From assembly GCA_041391725.1 (NCBI GenBank), contig JAWKNL010000018.1, positions 1 to 64,000 on the forward strand: a stretch of DNA of 64,000 nt, in the 5' to 3' direction. The notes beneath the pieces were generated by a model that was not told the origin of the DNA, made no database searches, and worked only from the letters and a program-made list of their open reading frames with translations. The DNA comes from JAGQVA01 sp041391725. Lineage in GTDB: Bacteria > Bacteroidota > Bacteroidia > J057. Of the stretch, positions 9,162 through 17,790 are shown in pieces (the first letter of the stretch is position 1; each line of letters begins with the position of its first letter). Position numbers and translations under genes: made by a program.

Positions 9162-10340
9162 ATGCCATCTGTCTGTCTATATTTTCAGGTTCACCAACCC
9201 TACAGGCTCAGACCCTATTCGGTCTTCCATATCGGAAGCCACCATAAATACTGGAATAAAAGGCAGAATGAATCACTGCTTAAACGTATTTCAGATCATT
9301 GTTATCTTCCTGCCAATCAGACGATTCTCTCTGCAATAGAAAAACATAAAGGAAAATTCCGGGTGGCCTATTCGCTCAGCGGGTCTGTGCTGGAGCAGTT
9401 GGAAAACTTCCGGCCGGATGTGCTGGACTCTTTTCGACGGCTGGCCCAAACCGGATGCGTGGAGTTCCTGGCTGAAACTTATTATCATTCGCTGAGTTTT
9501 TTATTTGACCGGGAAGAGTTCTTTCGTCAGCTCACGCTCCATAAAAGTAAAATACAGGAACTTCTGGGGCAGTCTCCCTCCGTTTTCCGCAACACCGAAC
9601 TCATTTACCAGAATCATCTGGGCTTTTATATTTCTCAGTTGGGCTACTCCGGAATTATTGCCGAAGGAACGCAGGCCGGGCTGCACGGGCGTTCGCCCCA
9701 TTACCTCTATCATCCGCCCCACTACAACAAAATTAAACTGCTGCTTCGCAATTATGCCTTGTCCGATGACCTGGGCTTTCGCTTTGGTGACCGAAACTGG
9801 GCGCATTATCCGCTTCATACCGATGTATTTGCAGGCTGGCTGGCTTCACAACAGGGCGAAGTGATCTGTCTCGGACTCGATTATGAGACCTTTGGCGAGC
9901 ATCATAAGGCAGATACCGGAATTCTGGGCTTCCTTGAGGCACTTCCGGAGGCAGTTTTGCAGACAGGAAATCTCGATTTTCTCACCCCCTCCGAGGTTTT
10001 TGCCAGATATGAAGCAAAAGGCAGCTTTGATGCCTCCCGGTTTCAGTCATGGGCAGGTACCGACAAAGACATATCTCCCTGGAAAGGCAATGAAATGCAG
10101 GAAGAAGCGCTGGAAAAAGTATATGGACTCCGCCAGCAGGTATTGGAAAAAAATACACCGGAGATTCTCCGGGAATGGTCATTGCTTCAGACGTCAGATC
10201 ACTTTTATTACATGGCTACCCGTGAAGGTGCGGATGCCAACGTACATGCGCATTTTTCCCCATGGAAATCCCCTTTTGATGCCTATATTCATTACATGAA
10301 TGTAATTACTGATTTTCAAATAAAATTGAATAAGGTTTGA
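9162..10340 (+). CDS. GH57 family alpha-amylase / glucanotransferase
   Basis: Cytoplasmic retaining glucan hydrolase or transferase; no signal peptide. The start MPSVCLYFQVHQPYRLRPYS holds GH57 conserved region 1 (HQP). The expected nucleophile is Glu146 in FRNTELIYQN and the acid/base Asp240 in GLDYETFGEHH. At 392 residues it is a compact GH57 protein lacking the long C-terminal extensions of amylopullulanases. It follows two glycosyltransferase genes closely, which suggests trimming or rearranging of glycogen chains. Amylase and 4-alpha-glucanotransferase activity cannot be told apart here. Confidence 0.9.
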   Translation: MPSVCLYFQVHQPYRLRPYSVFHIGSHHKYWNKRQNESLLKRISDHCYLPANQTILSAIEKHKGKFRVAYSLSGSVLEQLENFRPDVLDSFRRLAQTGCVEFLAETYYHSLSFLFDREEFFRQLTLHKSKIQELLGQSPSVFRNTELIYQNHLGFYISQLGYSGIIAEGTQAGLHGRSPHYLYHPPHYNKIKLLLRNYALSDDLGFRFGDRNWAHYPLHTDVFAGWLASQQGEVICLGLDYETFGEHHKADTGILGFLEALPEAVLQTGNLDFLTPSEVFARYEAKGSFDASRFQSWAGTDKDISPWKGNEMQEEALEKVYGLRQQVLEKNTPEILREWSLLQTSDHFYYMATREGADANVHAHFSPWKSPFDAYIHYMNVITDFQIKLNKV

Positions 10341-10376
10341 GAATCCGGCAATATTTAACGAATTTGGATTGTGGAT

Positions 10377-11216
10377 ATGTTAATTGCTGAAAGCGGATCG
10401 ACCAAAACGGAATGGCGGCTTTGCCGGGATGGAGAAATTGTGAATTCTTTCCGCAGCCGGGGATTTAACCCTAATGTAATGCCCGAAGAAGCCATAAAAT
10501 CAGAGATTCAAGCATTACAACAAAACCATTTACCCGAAGAAAATATTTCCAGAATCTTTTTTTATGGTGCAGGAACCCGCGGTGAAGCGCAGAATGCCCT
10601 GATGAAAGGTATTTTTGAGACTATTTTTCCCTATGCTGATGTCACGATCGGGTATGATCTGCTTGCCGCAGTCAGAAGTACTGGCAGATCAGAAGGTATG
10701 GTATGTATCCTCGGCACCGGCTCCAGCGCGTGCCTTCACAGTCAGGGCGAAATTGATGAAATCCGGGGCGGACTGGGATACCTTTTCGGCGATGAAGGTT
10801 CGGGTGCCGACCTGGGCCGAAGCCTGATAAAAGCTATGCTCCAGGGCGATCTTCCCGATGCGGTGGGAAATTATGTTCTCGAAAAGGAAGGAATGAATCT
10901 TCACGATTTGAAAATGGCCATTACCCGTCACCCCAAACCCAATGTGCGAATGGCCGTGCTCGCTCCTTTTCTTCGTGAATTTTTGCACCTGGCTGAGGTT
11001 TTTGAATTGGTGACCGGGCGGTTTGAAGATTTTCTCTCCACCACTGTGTGCCGTTTTGACAACTCCGGGCAACTCCCCCTCGATGTAATCGGTTCGGTCG
11101 GTTATTACTTCGCCGGCCCTTTTACTCAGGCTTGTGAAAATAAAAAAATAACGGTAGGCAACTTTATTAAAGACCCTATCGAACATTTGGTAAACTATCA
11201 TTTGAGGCAACAGTAA
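10377..11216 (+). CDS. BadF/BadG-type ATPase family sugar kinase (N-acetylglucosamine kinase-like)
   Basis: A small (~279 residue) member of the ASKHA fold. MLIAESGSTKTEWRL at the N-terminus is the phosphate-1 loop, VCILGTGSSACLHSQG near residue 102 the phosphate-2 loop, and GGLGYLFGDEGSGADLGR near 122 is typical of the BadF/NagK branch. Such proteins in Bacteroidota are usually annotated as N-acetylglucosamine kinases. Its place between GH57 and GH31 raises glucose as another possible substrate; the sequence does not decide. A GTG at 10371 in the same frame is a possible earlier start; ATG 10377 begins exactly at the nucleotide-binding strand. Confidence 0.8.
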   Translation: MLIAESGSTKTEWRLCRDGEIVNSFRSRGFNPNVMPEEAIKSEIQALQQNHLPEENISRIFFYGAGTRGEAQNALMKGIFETIFPYADVTIGYDLLAAVRSTGRSEGMVCILGTGSSACLHSQGEIDEIRGGLGYLFGDEGSGADLGRSLIKAMLQGDLPDAVGNYVLEKEGMNLHDLKMAITRHPKPNVRMAVLAPFLREFLHLAEVFELVTGRFEDFLSTTVCRFDNSGQLPLDVIGSVGYYFAGPFTQACENKKITVGNFIKDPIEHLVNYHLRQQ

Positions 11217-11228
11217 CTGAAATCTGTC

Positions 11229-13625
11229 GTGCAAAACCGGAAGAAAAATCCTCAGTTGGTTTCTTATTGGGAACAGAAAGAAAATAAATACTATTTCTAC
11301 TGTCCTGAAACTATTCTTGAAGTTTCTGTATATGCCGAAAATATCATTCGGTTTCGCTTTTTCCCTGAAGGAAGACCTGAGTCTGATTTCTCCTATGCCA
11401 TTCATACCAAAGGCGATCTCCCTGCACCAGAATGTGCCCATAGCCTGACAGCCGTCGGTGATGTTTTTGTCCTGAAAACCGATGAGATTGAATGCCGGAT
11501 CAGGAAAACCCTTCACACCTCTATCTACAATAAGAGCGGAAAACTGATCTCCGAAGACGAAAATGGCTTCCATTGGGATCCTCACCCTGACTATGGAGGC
11601 AATATTGTCTATTGCAGTAAAAAGATTCAGGAGCAGGAGAACTTTTTTGGCCTCGGCGACAAACCCAACCGGCTCAATATGCGGGGACTCCGGTTTGAAA
11701 ACTGGGGCTCTGATACATACGGATATGAAAAAACGACTGATCCGCTGTATAAAAACATCCCGTTTTATTTTGGGCTGCACCACAATCTCGGTTATGGCAT
11801 TTTTTTCGATAATTCTTTCCGCACCCGCTTTGACTTCGGCCACGACAGGGGAGATGTCTGCACTTTCTGGGCAAAAGGCGGGGAAATGAATTATTATTTT
11901 ATATATGGTCCCGAACTCCTCCGGGTGGCAGAAAGTTATACCTACCTGACCGGCAAACCCGAACTGCCTCCGATGTGGGCACTGGGCTATCATCAGTCCA
12001 AATGGTCGTATTATCCCGAAGGTAAGGTAAAAGAACTGGCAAAAAAATTCAGGGAGAAGGAAATTCCCTGTGATGTAATCCATCTGGATATTGAATATAT
12101 GGATGGATTTCGCTGCTTTACCTGGGATAAGGAAAGATTTCCCGACCCGAGGCGAATGGTGGCCGAACTGGAAGCCGATGGGTTTAAATCTGTCGTGATC
12201 CTCGATCCGGGAATTAAAATCGACAGAAACTACTTTGTGTATCAACAGGCGATTGAAAAGGGGTACTTCTGCCGCAGAGCGGATGGCCCGGTGATGAAAG
12301 GAACAGTTTGGCCCGGCGCGTGCCATTTTCCTGATTTTACCAACCCTGAAGTGCGGGACTGGTGGGCTTCACTGTTCAAGGATTTTATGAAATCGGGCAT
12401 TCACGGTATCTGGAATGATATGAACGAGCCCGCGGATATGGAGCGCGGCACTTTCCCCGTGGACACAAGGCACGATTACGACGGCAACCGGTGCAGCCAC
12501 CGGAAAGCGCACAATGTATATGGTATGCAAATGGCCCGGGCTTCTTATCACGGAGTCAAAAAGGCTATTTTCCCCAGAAGACCCTTCCTGATCAGCCGGT
12601 CGGGTTATTCGGGCCTGCAGCGTTATGCCGCAGTCTGGACCGGCGATAACCTCGCAACGTGGGAGCACCTGTGGATGGCCAATATCCAGTGTCAGCGCCT
12701 CAGCATATCCGGAATTTCGTTTTGTGGTTCGGATATCGGCGGATTTATCGGCGAGTGCAACGGCGAACTGTACACCCGCTGGATACAAATGGCCGTTTTC
12801 CATCCGTTTTTCCGCACCCATTCTTCCGGCGATCATGGCGATCAGGAGCCCTGGTCATTTGGTGAACCCTATACCTCCGCTGTGAGAAAAGCGATCCGGC
12901 TGCGTTATCAGTTGCTCCCGTATATTTATACCAGTTTCTGGCGGCATACCGTATCAGGCACGCCGGTGATTCGCCCCCTCAGTTTTCTCGACCAGACAGA
13001 CCCGGAGACCTATTTCCGGATGGAAGAGTTTGCAGTAGGGGACAATATCCTCGTCTGCCCCATTGCTGAGCCCGATTCCGATGGAAGGAAAATGTATCTT
13101 CCCAAAGGTACCTGGTACAATTTCTGGACCGATGAGACCACAGAAGGCGGGGCAGAGTTTTTTGCAGATGCAACCCTCGATGAATTCCCTATATTCATCA
13201 GAGCCGGCGCGACTATTCCCCAAAGCCCCGTCATGCAATATGTGGGGCAGGAAAAAATCGAAGTGCTGGATTTGCATATTTATCATTGTAAAGGCCAGTA
13301 CACCAGTGAGTTATATGAAGATGCCGGGGAGTATTATGACTACGAACTGGGCAACCATACCGTCCGCACCTTTACCCTTCGGGTTGAGGCACCTTCGGTC
13401 GTTCAGATTTTGCAGCGGAAAAAAGGTCGTTACAATTCTGAGTACGGAGAATTTCGCCTGATTTTTCACGGACTTCCCTTTTCTCCGGCAGGCATGATTG
13501 TGGATGGCGAAACCACTATGTTTACCATCGATCCTGATGCGATTGATGAACCATTTTCCGTAGTTGTTGACAAAGATTTTGAAGAAATGAATCTGATGCG
13601 CCTGGATGCTTTTGCGGAAAAGTGA
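11229..13625 (+). CDS. GH31 family alpha-glucosidase
   Basis: Exo-acting glucosidase releasing glucose from the non-reducing ends of malto-oligosaccharides. 798 residues with no signal peptide, so probably cytoplasmic. The catalytic nucleophile is Asp397 in GIWNDMNEPADM and the acid/base Asp473 in VWTGDNLATWEHLW. Other GH31 landmarks are GYHQSKWSYYPE near 253, FCGSDIGGFIGE near 498 and HPFFRTHSSGDHG near 526. A galactose-mutarotase-like N-terminal beta domain precedes the barrel. Translation starts at GTG 11229, twelve bases after the kinase stop, so it probably belongs to the same operon. Confidence 0.93.
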   Translation: MQNRKKNPQLVSYWEQKENKYYFYCPETILEVSVYAENIIRFRFFPEGRPESDFSYAIHTKGDLPAPECAHSLTAVGDVFVLKTDEIECRIRKTLHTSIYNKSGKLISEDENGFHWDPHPDYGGNIVYCSKKIQEQENFFGLGDKPNRLNMRGLRFENWGSDTYGYEKTTDPLYKNIPFYFGLHHNLGYGIFFDNSFRTRFDFGHDRGDVCTFWAKGGEMNYYFIYGPELLRVAESYTYLTGKPELPPMWALGYHQSKWSYYPEGKVKELAKKFREKEIPCDVIHLDIEYMDGFRCFTWDKERFPDPRRMVAELEADGFKSVVILDPGIKIDRNYFVYQQAIEKGYFCRRADGPVMKGTVWPGACHFPDFTNPEVRDWWASLFKDFMKSGIHGIWNDMNEPADMERGTFPVDTRHDYDGNRCSHRKAHNVYGMQMARASYHGVKKAIFPRRPFLISRSGYSGLQRYAAVWTGDNLATWEHLWMANIQCQRLSISGISFCGSDIGGFIGECNGELYTRWIQMAVFHPFFRTHSSGDHGDQEPWSFGEPYTSAVRKAIRLRYQLLPYIYTSFWRHTVSGTPVIRPLSFLDQTDPETYFRMEEFAVGDNILVCPIAEPDSDGRKMYLPKGTWYNFWTDETTEGGAEFFADATLDEFPIFIRAGATIPQSPVMQYVGQEKIEVLDLHIYHCKGQYTSELYEDAGEYYDYELGNHTVRTFTLRVEAPSVVQILQRKKGRYNSEYGEFRLIFHGLPFSPAGMIVDGETTMFTIDPDAIDEPFSVVVDKDFEEMNLMRLDAFAEK

Positions 13626-13644
13626 TAATTCTGACACAGATTGC

Positions 13645-13667
13645 GGTTCATCCGATATACTGGCCCC
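13645..13667. promoter_or_regulatory. Weak upstream copy of an operator-like palindrome
   Basis: This 23-base stretch matches the stronger site at 13686-13708 at only 12 of 23 positions, keeping the GAT core and a right-hand ACTGG. It would not stand alone. It is listed because its 41-base offset from the strong site equals the offset between the two sites at 24467-24530 in front of the other uptake genes. Confidence 0.35.
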
Positions 13668-13685
13668 TTGAATTTTGCCTGATTT

Positions 13686-13708
13686 GTACCAAATGATCCA
13701 CTGGTGCG
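13686..13708. promoter_or_regulatory. Operator-like palindrome upstream of the secreted amylase
   Basis: Imperfect palindrome centred on GATC with core CCAAATGATCCACTGG. It matches the reverse complement of the site at 24508-24530 at 19 of 23 positions. It lies 51 bases before the amylase start. The pair probably binds one sugar-responsive regulator; LacI-type proteins bind sites of this size, but the family is not determined. Confidence 0.6.
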
Positions 13709-13758
13709 AAATCTGCTGAGTTTACCTGTTATTATTGCGCCATAAACATTAACACAAT

Positions 13759-16545
13759 ATGAATAAGACTACTGCCATTCTGTTTTCAATTCTTTCCGTG
13801 CTGCTGCCATTTTCGCTGCGGGCACAGATTCTGTCGGTGGACCCCGTTTTTCCTACCCCCGATGATACGGTAACCATCGTCTATGACGCTACACAGGGTA
13901 ACGCCGCCCTTACCGGTGTCTCTCCGGTCTATGCTCATGCCGGACTCATCACCAATGCTAGCACTACGCCCAATGACTGGAAATATGTACAGGGAAACTG
14001 GGGCACTGCCGATCCAAAGGTGCTGATGACCAGCCTGGGCAATAACAAACACCAGATCAAATACCATATCCGCACCTATTACGGCGTACCGGGTGGCGAA
14101 ACGGTAAAAGAACTCGCTTTTGTATTCCGCAATGTAGATGGGTCAAAAGTCGGACGCGATACCGACGGTTCTGATATCTATTATCCCGTATTTACCAGCG
14201 GAGACCTTCATGTTGCCATTCTTACTCCCGCCTCGGCTGCATTTGCTACGGTCAACGATATCATCGAAATAAAAGCTGCCGCTTCCGATTCTTCTGCTCT
14301 TACTTTGTATGAAAACGGGGTGTCTGTAAATCAGGCTTCGGGTAAATCAATGGTTTATTCCTATACTCCCACTTCACAAGGCAATAAATGGCTGCGATTT
14401 GAAGCCGACAATGGTACCTCAGTCAAAAAAGACTCTGTCCTGATCGTCGTCTCCGGGCCTCAGCCCGTGGCCAGCCTTCCCGCAGGTGTAAAACCAGGCA
14501 TCAACGAAATCAATGACGCTACAGTTATACTGGCTTTATATGCGCCCAATAAAGATTTTGTCTATGTACTCGGTGATTTTAACAACTGGACGCCCAATGC
14601 AGATTTTCAGATGAACCTCACGCCTGACAGTACCACCTACTGGCTGGAAATTTCAGGACTGGTTCCGGGGCAGGAATACGCTTTCCAATATCTGGTCAAT
14701 GGCTCAATGAAAATTGCCGACCCCTACGCAGAAAAAATTCTCGATCCCTGGAATGACCAGTATATCGGGCCACAGACCTATCCCAATCTGAAACCCTATC
14801 CGCCATTCACAGAAGGTATTGTGTCTGTGCTTCAAACCGCTCAACCGGAATACAACTGGCAGACTACCTCCTGGAACAGACCCGATCCTACCGATCTTGT
14901 GATTTATGAATTGCTGGTCAGAGATTTTGTAGCTGCGCACGATTATAAAACGCTGATCGACACGCTGAGTTACCTTCAGAATCTGGGCGTAAATGCGATC
15001 CAGCTTATGCCGATTATGGAATTTGAGGGCAATAGCAGTTGGGGATATAACCCCAGTTTCTTTTTTGCCACAGACAAATATTATGGCCCGGGATCAGACC
15101 TTAAAGCCTTTATCGACACCTGCCACAACCGCGGGATTGTGGTCATTCTGGATATGGTACTCAACCATGCCTTCGGGCTAAACCCGCTGGTGCAGCTTTA
15201 CTGGGATCCCGTCAACAATCGCCCCTCACCGGAAAACCCCTGGTTTAACCCCATCGCCAAACACCCTTTTAACGTGGGTTACGACTTTAACCACGAAAGC
15301 CCCCAGACCAAAGAATTTGCCGATCGGGTGCTCGCCTACTGGGTGGAAGAATACCATTTCGACGGATTTCGGATGGATTTGTCCAAAGGGTTTACTCAGG
15401 TGGATTATGGCAGCGATGTGAACGCCTGGTCAGCCTATGATGCTTCCCGGATCGCCCTGCTGAAGCGCATGTTTGACCAGCTTCGCACGGTGGACCCTGA
15501 GTCATATTTTATTCTGGAGCATTTCGCCAATAATACTGAAGAAAAAGAACTTTCCGATTATGGTATGATGTTGTGGGGAAATCTGAATTTCAATTACAAC
15601 GAAGCTACCATGGGTTATGTAAGCCAGTCCAACTTCGAATGGATTTCTTACAAACAGCGAGGCTGGACCAACCCCTATGTAGTGGGTTATATGGAAAGTC
15701 ATGATGAAGAAAGGCTGATGTTTAAAAACCTGAGTTTTGGCAATTCCAGTGGCAGCTATAGTGTAAAAAACCTGCCTACGGCACTTTCAAGAATGGAAGC
15801 TGCTGCGGCTTTCTTTTTTACTATTCCCGGTCCGAAAATGATCTGGCAGTTTGGCGAATTGGGCTACGACGTCAGCATAGATTTTAATGGCAGGGTAGGA
15901 GAGAAGCCGATAAAATGGGAATACTTCACCGGCCCTTATCGCCGCAGGCTTTACAATGTGTATAGTGCACTGATTTCCCTGAAAAAAGAGTATGACGTAT
16001 TCCGGACAGATACCTATTCACTTGCCCTTTCAGGAGGATTCAAACGAATCAACCTCAACGACGCGCAGATGAATGTAACGGTGATTGGCAATTTTGATGT
16101 CACCTTTGCCTCTGGTAACCCCAACTTCCAGCACACAGGCTGGTGGTACAATTACCTGACGGGAGACAGCATCAACGTGTCCAATACACAGTCTTCCATC
16201 GGCCTGGAGCCGGGAGAATATGCAATATATACCGATGTGCGCCTGGTACAGCCAGACCTTACCCTTTCAGCAGGCCCTGAGGTTCCGCTATTTCCGGTCA
16301 ATGTTTACCCCAATCCATTTTCAGACCAGTTGGAACTGGTATTTACAGTCGATAAACCGGCTTTCGTGGAGATAAGTCTGTATAATATCACCGGACAAAG
16401 GGTTGCCGGAACAACCGGCAGATGGTACGGAGCAGGCGAACAGGCCGAAACGCTTTCAGGAGATACGCTTGCGCCCGGGACATATTTCCTCCGCATCGGC
16501 GATGGGAAATCGAGCATCGTCAAAAAGATCGTGAAGCTGCCGTGA
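13759..16545 (+). CDS. Secreted GH13 alpha-amylase with C-terminal type IX secretion sorting domain
   Basis: Extracellular starch-degrading enzyme of 928 residues. A Sec signal peptide (ending SLRAQ, ~22 residues) is followed by N-terminal beta domains, a CBM48-like domain (FVYVLGDFNNWTPN, about 270) and the GH13 barrel: Asp540 nucleophile in FRMDLSKGF, Glu587 acid/base in ILEHFANN, Asp649 in MESHDEERL. The last ~80 residues (VNVYPNPFSDQLELVF to SSIVKKIVKLP) are a type A sorting domain, cleaved and used for export by the Bacteroidota-specific T9SS. It is a separate transcription unit with its own operator-like sites at 13645-13708 and converges with the susC-D-E operon. Confidence 0.93.
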   Translation: MNKTTAILFSILSVLLPFSLRAQILSVDPVFPTPDDTVTIVYDATQGNAALTGVSPVYAHAGLITNASTTPNDWKYVQGNWGTADPKVLMTSLGNNKHQIKYHIRTYYGVPGGETVKELAFVFRNVDGSKVGRDTDGSDIYYPVFTSGDLHVAILTPASAAFATVNDIIEIKAAASDSSALTLYENGVSVNQASGKSMVYSYTPTSQGNKWLRFEADNGTSVKKDSVLIVVSGPQPVASLPAGVKPGINEINDATVILALYAPNKDFVYVLGDFNNWTPNADFQMNLTPDSTTYWLEISGLVPGQEYAFQYLVNGSMKIADPYAEKILDPWNDQYIGPQTYPNLKPYPPFTEGIVSVLQTAQPEYNWQTTSWNRPDPTDLVIYELLVRDFVAAHDYKTLIDTLSYLQNLGVNAIQLMPIMEFEGNSSWGYNPSFFFATDKYYGPGSDLKAFIDTCHNRGIVVILDMVLNHAFGLNPLVQLYWDPVNNRPSPENPWFNPIAKHPFNVGYDFNHESPQTKEFADRVLAYWVEEYHFDGFRMDLSKGFTQVDYGSDVNAWSAYDASRIALLKRMFDQLRTVDPESYFILEHFANNTEEKELSDYGMMLWGNLNFNYNEATMGYVSQSNFEWISYKQRGWTNPYVVGYMESHDEERLMFKNLSFGNSSGSYSVKNLPTALSRMEAAAAFFFTIPGPKMIWQFGELGYDVSIDFNGRVGEKPIKWEYFTGPYRRRLYNVYSALISLKKEYDVFRTDTYSLALSGGFKRINLNDAQMNVTVIGNFDVTFASGNPNFQHTGWWYNYLTGDSINVSNTQSSIGLEPGEYAIYTDVRLVQPDLTLSAGPEVPLFPVNVYPNPFSDQLELVFTVDKPAFVEISLYNITGQRVAGTTGRWYGAGEQAETLSGDTLAPGTYFLRIGDGKSSIVKKIVKLP

Positions 16546-16588
16546 GGAGAATAAATGCCAAATGACAAATCGAAGATGCCATAAAGGT

Positions 16589-16638
16589 ACAAGGAATGCC
16601 AAATTCCAAAGGTAAATCCTCACTTTGGTATTCCTTGT
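16589..16638. repeat. Intergenic 15-bp inverted repeat
   Basis: Arms 16589-16603 (ACAAGGAATGCCAAA) and 16624-16638 match at 14 of 15 positions around a 20-base loop. Around them are several variants of TGCCAAATGACAAAT-like words (16556-16660). It may end transcription of the amylase gene, but there is no T-run; the sequence style resembles the interspersed intergenic repeats common in environmental genomes. Confidence 0.5.
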
Positions 16639-16670
16639 CTGGCATTTCTTGTTTGTAATTTCTAATAAAG

Positions 16671-16699
16671 AAAAAAGGCGACCCATTCGGGCCGCCTTT
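16671..16699 (-). terminator. Rho-independent terminator of the sus-like operon
   Basis: On the minus strand, arms of 11 bases (16689-16699 and 16674-16684, one mismatch) enclose a GAAT loop and run into six Ts (complement of 16671-16676). It lies 26 bases past the susE-like stop. Confidence 0.8.
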
Positions 16700-16724
16700 C
16701 GCTATCTAACACAAACTACTACTA

Positions 16725-17759
16725 CTAATTTTTCTTGATGCTGTAGGTATAGTCAGCTTCGCTGATGATCAGATCAATGGTGTAATTGCCTGCTTCTTCA
16801 ATGACAATGTTGGTTCCGTCATATTCCAAAGATCCGTTACCGTCATTGTCGCCCATATTGACTGCCCAGTCGTCATTGGCGCGGAATTTAATTTCTCCGG
16901 CAACGAGATCGAGGGTAATGGTCAGATGGCCGGTTACTGCATCAAAAATCATGTCCTGGTCAGAGTCCCAACCACCGGCAGTAGAAGAACCGATCAGTCC
17001 CCAGTTGGTCAGAACGTAGGTATGGGTCAGTGAATTCAGATCTACGTTGAGGCGGTACATTCCTGCATCCACAGCTTTGATATTATCACCTCCGGGGTCA
17101 AGGCTTCCGTCTGCACCCGAATCTCCCCAGTTGGTATCCCAGCTAGGGCCCTGTGTGTATTTAAACTCAACATTGGGATCAGTGAAATAAAGATAACCTT
17201 CGTACTTCCCGTTGCTTTTCCGGTCAAAGATGATCGTAGAAGTTTTGGCGGGATCCCATCCCTGGTAGCTGCCCGGAACCTGAAGCTGCGGATATACAAC
17301 CGTGGCTTTATACGGGGTAATATTGACAGTTACTGTGGGAGAATATACCGGCGTTACATCAGGGCTGATCGTAGCTGTAACGCGAAGTTCCATTACAGAG
17401 GCTACTCCATCGGGGCGACCTTTGGCAAGCATGATCGAATTCAGTTTGCCTACGGTCAGGTTGTCAAGCGTAAGTCCGTTGACTACACCCAGGGTAACCA
17501 GTTCTGCAAAGTCATTTCCAGTAACGTCAATTTCCACAGAATAGGAAACGGCTGCCTCGAATCCGAAATCAGGTTCTGCCCAGGTAATTGCCGGAAGCAG
17601 GTCGTCAGCTTTGTCTTCGGTCAATACCCAACTGGCATCATCGACCGGGCTGGAGAGGGTAGGGGTTCCGGTGATTTGAAGCACGGGCCCCAGTTCTTTC
17701 TCCACACAGGATACAGCAATAAAAGCTGTCAGTATCAGGAAAAAATATTTTTTCATCAT
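16725..17759 (-). CDS. SusE-like outer-membrane starch-binding lipoprotein
   Basis: Surface glycan-binding lipoprotein of 344 residues. The signal ends in the lipobox AVSC. Residues ~25-150 resemble the SusE Ig-like N-terminal domain (TLSSPVDDASWVLTEDKADD). Residues ~150-344 are two tandem SusE/SusF-type binding modules: the first from YPQLQVPGSYQGWDP, the second from WGLIGSSTAGGWDSDQ with KFRANDDW. The same two-module block appears inside the adjacent SusD-like protein. It is the last gene of the amylase-susC-susD-susE order on the minus strand, followed by a terminator. Two ATGs (17759, 17756) are equally plausible starts. Confidence 0.87.
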   Translation of the reverse strand: MMKKYFFLILTAFIAVSCVEKELGPVLQITGTPTLSSPVDDASWVLTEDKADDLLPAITWAEPDFGFEAAVSYSVEIDVTGNDFAELVTLGVVNGLTLDNLTVGKLNSIMLAKGRPDGVASVMELRVTATISPDVTPVYSPTVTVNITPYKATVVYPQLQVPGSYQGWDPAKTSTIIFDRKSNGKYEGYLYFTDPNVEFKYTQGPSWDTNWGDSGADGSLDPGGDNIKAVDAGMYRLNVDLNSLTHTYVLTNWGLIGSSTAGGWDSDQDMIFDAVTGHLTITLDLVAGEIKFRANDDWAVNMGDNDGNGSLEYDGTNIVIEEAGNYTIDLIISEADYTYSIKKN

Positions 17760-17790
17760 GACAATTTCTCTTTGGGTTAATGGTCAGCGA

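Noticed and set aside
10689..12326. 545-codon open frame antisense to the kinase and GH31 genes
   Set aside because: It lies opposite two clearly recognised genes and its translation has no domain, signal or normal composition; it is a codon-bias shadow. The same holds for the long antisense frames at 6376-7686, 8073-9068, 42422-43216 and 50648-51451.
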